A stretch of DNA of 64,000 nucleotides, taken from Niebla homalea. Taxonomy: Eukaryota > Ascomycota > Lecanoromycetes > Lecanorales > Ramalinaceae. Position numbers and translations under genes: made by a program. The DNA is taken from assembly GCA_019925105.1 (NCBI GenBank), contig JAHGAU010000002.1, forward strand, positions 2,046,001-2,110,000. The letters run 5' to 3'. The first letter of the stretch is position 1; each line of letters begins with the position of its first letter. Of the stretch, positions 59,821-64,000 are shown one piece after another. The notes under the pieces were generated by a model that was not told the origin of the DNA, did not search any database, and saw nothing but the letters and a program-made list of their open reading frames with translations.

Positions 59821-61362
59821 TTACAGATTCGCGTAGTATTGTCCCAGATCATTGAGGTTATCCCCATCCGTCATCCCGCCTCCCGCGCCAGAGGTAGCAA
59901 CATCAGGCGGGCAATAAGCGTACGCCTGGATGTAATCCTGCGACTCCAACCACGGCACCACCTCGCCCAGAAACTCCTTCTGATCCGCCGCCGAGCCCGA
60001 GGCCGAGAAGTTGTCCAGCCAGATCGGCTTGTTGCCCGCCAGCGCCTTGGCCTTGGTCAGCGTGTCCTTGAAGCCCGGCACCTGCGCCGCGCCGGCCTTG
60101 TCGAACCAGTGCATCGCGAGGAAGGAGATGGTGCAGTCGGTGCAGGCATCCAGGAACTTGGACAGCCAGTCGAAGTCCCCTGTGTTCTGCAGGGTCCCCG
60201 GCGCCCCGATCTTGACCCCTTGCTTGGCGTAGGGCTCCATGACCTTCATCCAGTAGCTGGCGCCCTCCTGGGGGTCCATGTACCGCGTCGGGTTGGGCGT
60301 GCCGGGCTCCCCGAAGGACAACATGTACTTGTCCCCTTCCTGCACGGCCTTTTGCGCGTTCCTGGTCCACTCGCCGGTGTCGTCGGAGCCCTTGCCGTAC
60401 ATCTGGGGCACGAAGGTTATGGTGTCCGAGAGGTTGGTGGGCGGGGCGGAGAACCAGTTGCCCAGCCACGAAATCTTGGTGTCGGCGAAGGCTTTGGCCA
60501 GACTGTTCGCGCCGCTGCCCGAGGCGATGATGCCGCGTTTGGTTTTCAGGCCTGCGGCGGCGCCGCCGGAGGGGGTGGTGCCGCCAGAGCTTGGGGCGGT
60601 GGAGCCTGTGGCGGGAGCGGCGCTGGTGGAGGCTGAAGCGTTCGAGGAGCCGGAAGAGCTGGAGCCAGATGATGAGCCTGAACCTGATGAGCCTGAACCT
60701 GATGAGCCTGAAGAGCCTGAGCCAGATGATGAACCTGACCCGGACCCAGCTGCTGCAGACGGAGTGGCCGATGGGGTGGTTGGAGATGAGACCGAGTCAG
60801 GTTCCTCGGTGGGGCTCTGTGCAGAGCCATGTGTGCCCACGCCAGATGTAGTGGCAGTGGCAGCATCTGCCGCGCCAGCTTGGACGGTGACGGTAACGGT
60901 GGGGCTGGCAGTGACGGTCACGGTAGCAGCGCCGCAATCAGCTTCCCCTCCAGAGTTGGAGCCAGAGCCAGCTTTGGTGTCAGCTGCGGCTGAGTCGTTG
61001 CCAGTGCTGGAATCAGAACCAGAGTCAGAGCCTGAGCCAGAAGCAGTCTTTGAGTTCGCAGCCTCTGCTTGTGTGCCGGTCGAAGGTGTCTGGTTGTTGC
61101 CAAGCGCATCCGTCAAAGCAGCACCACCTAGAATGGTGGGGTGCGCGCCGGTTGCAGTGGCTCCTGCAGTGCCCGTGGACATGCCAGAAGTTGCGTTGGC
61201 AATCCCGTAGGGTGCACCACCTGTAGCACTTGAGAGGTGGTGATGATGGTCGTCGTCGACGGATCTCTCATGGTGGAGATGACGGTACTTGAGTTCACGA
61301 TAGCTGGGAATAGCGAGGGTTGAAGTGAGCAGGCAGCTCACTGCGAGAGTTGTGTAGAGCAT
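59821..61362 (-). CDS. Secreted GH128/Asl1-like cell-wall protein
   Basis: A 513-residue intronless protein from the ATG at 61362 (MLYTTLAVS). It has a signal peptide (to about LAIPS), a His/Asp cluster (DDDHHHHLSS), and a very long Ser/Gly/Thr/Ala linker expected to be O-glycosylated. From about residue 272 comes a C-terminal glycosyl-hydrolase 128 (Asl1-like) TIM barrel: KTKRGIIASGS, WLGNWFSAPP, FVPQMYGKGSDDTGEW, LSFGEPGTPN, FLAMHWFD and WLDNFSASGS. GH128 enzymes cleave beta-1,3-glucan. The acid/base Glu of the NEP-type motif is kept (SFGEP, ~348). The nucleophile Glu of the usual W-x-TEF motif is replaced by Asn (WLDNF, ~446). A binding rather than hydrolytic role in the wall is therefore likely. 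Confidence 0.88.
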   Translation of the reverse strand: MLYTTLAVSCLLTSTLAIPSYRELKYRHLHHERSVDDDHHHHLSSATGGAPYGIANATSGMSTGTAGATATGAHPTILGGAALTDALGNNQTPSTGTQAEAANSKTASGSGSDSGSDSSTGNDSAAADTKAGSGSNSGGEADCGAATVTVTASPTVTVTVQAGAADAATATTSGVGTHGSAQSPTEEPDSVSSPTTPSATPSAAAGSGSGSSSGSGSSGSSGSGSSGSGSSSGSSSSGSSNASASTSAAPATGSTAPSSGGTTPSGGAAAGLKTKRGIIASGSGANSLAKAFADTKISWLGNWFSAPPTNLSDTITFVPQMYGKGSDDTGEWTRNAQKAVQEGDKYMLSFGEPGTPNPTRYMDPQEGASYWMKVMEPYAKQGVKIGAPGTLQNTGDFDWLSKFLDACTDCTISFLAMHWFDKAGAAQVPGFKDTLTKAKALAGNKPIWLDNFSASGSAADQKEFLGEVVPWLESQDYIQAYAYCPPDVATSGAGGGMTDGDNLNDLGQYYANL

Positions 61363-63527
61363 TTCTCGTAGCTGTGTCAAGGAATGTGGGGGGTTGGCTT
61401 ATGTCTTGAATAGACTGATGATGTCGAATAGGGCGAGTAAAGACTGTTAGGATAGAAGGTGAAAAGAATGAACGGCTGCAACTGAGCCCAAAGGAAGAAA
61501 AAAGAGTGTGTAGATGAAAGAGGTTGTAGATGAAAGAGTGAGGTTGTGCGAGAGAAAGTGTGAAGAAATACTTGCACTGCAAGGCTGTTTTAAAATGAAG
61601 GTGGGGGAGGGGTCGGAGTGAATCAACACTCAACAGGAACCCGCGTTGGCCGTGGTGGCAATGGCAAGCTGCGTGTGACGATATGGTTGCTGGAAAGAAA
61701 GAGAGAACGAAAATAACATTTTGAAGGTGAAGGCTCCTTTGTGTATGAAAATTGAGATTATGCCGATTTCTTTCTTGCAGGGCTAAGCGCGCGATATGCA
61801 GGATCGCAGGGGGTGATAGGCCGAATGAGGAAAAGCGTGGTCTCCGCTACCCGCCCGCGGAGCCAATCATTTAATGAAACCTTTCTTTTTCTTTGTCAGG
61901 GGTGGAAATGAACGAATGAGGCTCGAGATGTGCCTCACGATTACTCCAACTCGCTGCAAAACCTCCTGAAACTCTGGTGGGGCAATACCGGGCATGGACC
62001 ATGGTGGGGTGAGATGGGTGAGATCATGTAGGAACACGATAACACCGAGATGAACAGGATGTTTCAAGTACGAGTGATTTGATCTTTGTACCACCACCAT
62101 CAACTCACTCTTCACCAAAATCTATCGTATTACCCATGTCGTGACGAGAATATCAGAAACCAGAATCCCGAGGGTTGGGACTGCTTGATGGCGTGCTGCA
62201 GGTCACTTCTGTAAATTGTGATGAATCATTCCCAGCGAGCTGCGAAGCAGAATGATGTGAGCCTCAATCTTCAATCGGAGAAATTTTGAATCACTCGAGA
62301 TAGTATATCGCATTGTTCAATCATCTTCGAACACGATGCCCGCAGCCCGCTGTGCATTGATCTGAGGGTAACCTGTTTGATTATATGGCTTACATGCAGC
62401 TCTCGATCCTACACACCATGATCGATGGAGTGTGCTGGGCGGCACCGTCTGATAATGCAGCGTTCAGGAGGCCGGTCGATGACAGGTCGATTTACGGCCA
62501 AAAGGAAATTGCATGTTTCATACTGTCTTGGCAGAAAACAGAGTTCGCAACGAGCTTCCTGCCCAAAGGGCTAATTTCTCGCCTATCTCGCAGGAAATGC
62601 TCGATTGTGGCTAGCGCCGGTGAATGCCGCTGCCAACAAATAGGGGAAGTCTTCCGCCGTTCTCAATATGAGAGCCTTGAGCCAAAGAACATGCATTGTC
62701 ATTGAGATGAGGTCAGTTCGGTCATTGCGCCTTGCGGTCATCGGAATGATTGCCATGAATGCTCAGCATGAATAAGGAGTCAATAGAAGCACCTGGAGTC
62801 GACCAGTGTCAGAGCGAGAGCGTTCACCTTGAGAGAAAGTTTTCAACATGACACTACTGTACAGCAGTACTGAGGAAGCAACAGCCAAGCGTTGTGTACG
62901 TGTGTCAAATATGTCACGGGAGGAACTCGCGTTTCAGAGTATCACCAGCCCCAAGGAGCATGGTCTGCCATACCTCAGTACTGACTCATCCGATCCATCG
63001 TTATTGTGCGTATCTGAGCGGCCTTACCGCTGCCGACTTTCTTCCAATTTGCCTCAACACGATGTTCGTTAGCGCCAGGATGCCTGCGGCCGTCGTGCCA
63101 CAGGCAAACATACCTTTAGGTGAGATCTTATGGATGATAGTAGTTTGGAACGACCTACGCGACAATCACGGTTCCGCGGAAACTCGTCCTGGGCCGCATC
63201 ATCAGCCCAAATAAAGAGGCTTCGGGCAGACCTGTGTACGACCCCAAGCCCCAGCCAGCGATGGCGGAATCCGTCAGGCGCGTTGCACCGCTATGCTAAT
63301 AACGTCTACGAATGGATGGCGGGCCTCAACAATGAAACCAAGTCAGATCATAGGACTGTGGCAATGATTGGGCTCAAACTTCATTTTAGGGTGGTACAGA
63401 TTCTTTCTCGCCCTATAAATTTACATGATCGAAGCCAAGTCAGTTTCTTCCTCCTCAAAATCCCGATGTTTTTTCAAGCTTGCCACCATTGAAGTCTTGT
63501 CTTGTTGCATGACTACACCGTGAAAGC
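61363..63527. other. Divergent intergenic region
   Basis: A 2.2-kb region with no supported gene between the GH128-like gene (-) and the edge gene (+). Frames at 62385-62705 and 62894-63492 (+) carry no recognised family. The last of these could be an upstream exon of the edge gene, but I see no strong evidence. Pyrimidine-rich minus-strand sequence at 61380-61620 is probably the GH128-like leader. Confidence 0.4.
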
Positions 63528-64000
63528 ATGGCTTATCATCCAGCCGGCCCACAAGCTTACTTCGGCATTCCTGATCTTTACCAAGAAGAACGAGTCGTTC
63601 CGGATGTTCCACGTCGCGTAGATTACAGTGCCCTCGATCGTCAAGAGTATCGATCTTACATTTCACATGCCCCAAAAAATTCAGTTTCATGTCTTGGCAT
63701 AGGCTTGAATACGGGTCAGGGGATCACGAGCGAGGCCAATTGTACAAAGGAGCAATTTCAACTCGTCTGGGCCTTCCTAATGTTCGTGCCAATCTTAGAT
63801 GATGGCAGCGCCCTTGGTAAACCCTATATCAAGCTGGACGAGAATGGAGGGACAGGGTACAACTTCCTGGAACGTGAGGACCGCCTGAGCGCTATGAACG
63901 GGTGGTGGATAGGAGAAATCATATCTGTTCTATTGTACGGTGTCTGCGGCTGGGGAGAAAGCTGCGCCCCTAAGAGTGGATGCAATCGTCCGAGAACAAA
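63528..64000 (+). CDS. Unidentified protein, 3' partial at window edge
   Basis: From the ATG at 63528 an open frame of 157 codons continues without a stop to the end of the window. The product begins MAYHPAGPQAYFGIPDLYQE and includes VPRRVDYSALDRQEYRSY, TSEANCTKEQFQLVWAFLMF, YIKLDENGGTGYNFLERED and a Trp/Cys-rich stretch MNGWWIGEIIS...GVCGWGESCAPKSGC. The composition and lack of bias look genuinely coding. I do not recognise the family. An upstream exon cannot be excluded. The hydrophobic QLVWAFLMFVPIL could be a buried helix or a membrane segment. Confidence 0.6.
   Translation, partial: MAYHPAGPQAYFGIPDLYQEERVVPDVPRRVDYSALDRQEYRSYISHAPKNSVSCLGIGLNTGQGITSEANCTKEQFQLVWAFLMFVPILDDGSALGKPYIKLDENGGTGYNFLEREDRLSAMNGWWIGEIISVLLYGVCGWGESCAPKSGCNRPRT

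Noticed and set aside
60278..61210. A 310-codon + strand frame opposite the GH128-like linker
   Set aside because: The Pro/Glu/Ala/Val repeats are the antisense of the Ser/Gly/Thr linker.

Overview
The window is nuclear DNA of a filamentous ascomycete (Pezizomycotina), most likely a plant-associated Dothideomycete; the class is an inference. The evidence is many short GT..AG introns (44-156 bp), single-gene transcription units, orthologues of fungal housekeeping genes, and lineage-typical accessory families: a CBM1-expansin-like protein, a GH128/Asl1-like cell-wall protein, a UstYa/DUF3328 fragment, a DUF7730-like protein and a fungal O-methyltransferase. Microsatellites and minisatellites are frequent. 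No transposon, rRNA or tRNA gene was recognised.

Layout. 1-1287: 3' part of a vacuolar Ca2+/H+ exchanger (+). 3475-8238: large SNF2/RING ATPase with SUMO-interaction-like motifs (+). 9404-12541: MCM6 (-), with an MCB box in its promoter. 13029-15247: a broken O-methyltransferase and a truncated UstYa-like gene (-), probably a relic of a secondary-metabolite locus. 16772-17218: proline-rich membrane protein (+). 18497-20452: GNAT/ankyrin-like gene with an in-frame stop (+). 22596-25596: CSC1/PHM7-type channel (-). 26665-27484: secreted Cys-rich protein (+). 28580-29611: frameshifted MetE-like gene (-). 30706-34649: tubulin cofactor D (+). 36105-41109: 1637-residue protein with two Ulp1-like domains, one predicted active and one dead (-). 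42905-44267: phosphatase PPG1 (+). 45047-47020: Gln/Pro-rich WW-domain protein (+), followed by a 17-bp minisatellite. 47576-48855: decayed DUF7730-like gene (-). 49937-50908: intact F-box/DUF7730-like gene (+). 52170-53919: CBM1-expansin-like secreted protein (-). 55783-56393: small secreted protein (+). 57852-58693: frameshifted APH-like kinase (+). 59821-61362: GH128-like wall protein that has lost a catalytic Glu (-). 63528-64000: start of an unidentified gene running off the edge (+).

The window mixes intact conserved genes (calcium exchange, DNA replication, tubulin folding, phosphatase, stress channel, chromatin remodeler) with accessory genes that carry nonsense codons or 1-bp indels. 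The proposed exon models of MCM6, CSC1, TBCD, PPG1, the SNF2 gene, the Ulp1-like gene and the expansin-like gene each sum to a multiple of three, so general sequencing error is an unlikely cause of the broken accessory genes. The most novel item is the tandem Ulp1-like protease/pseudoprotease protein. Exon borders were read by eye from splice consensus, frame and family similarity, and no alignment was run.
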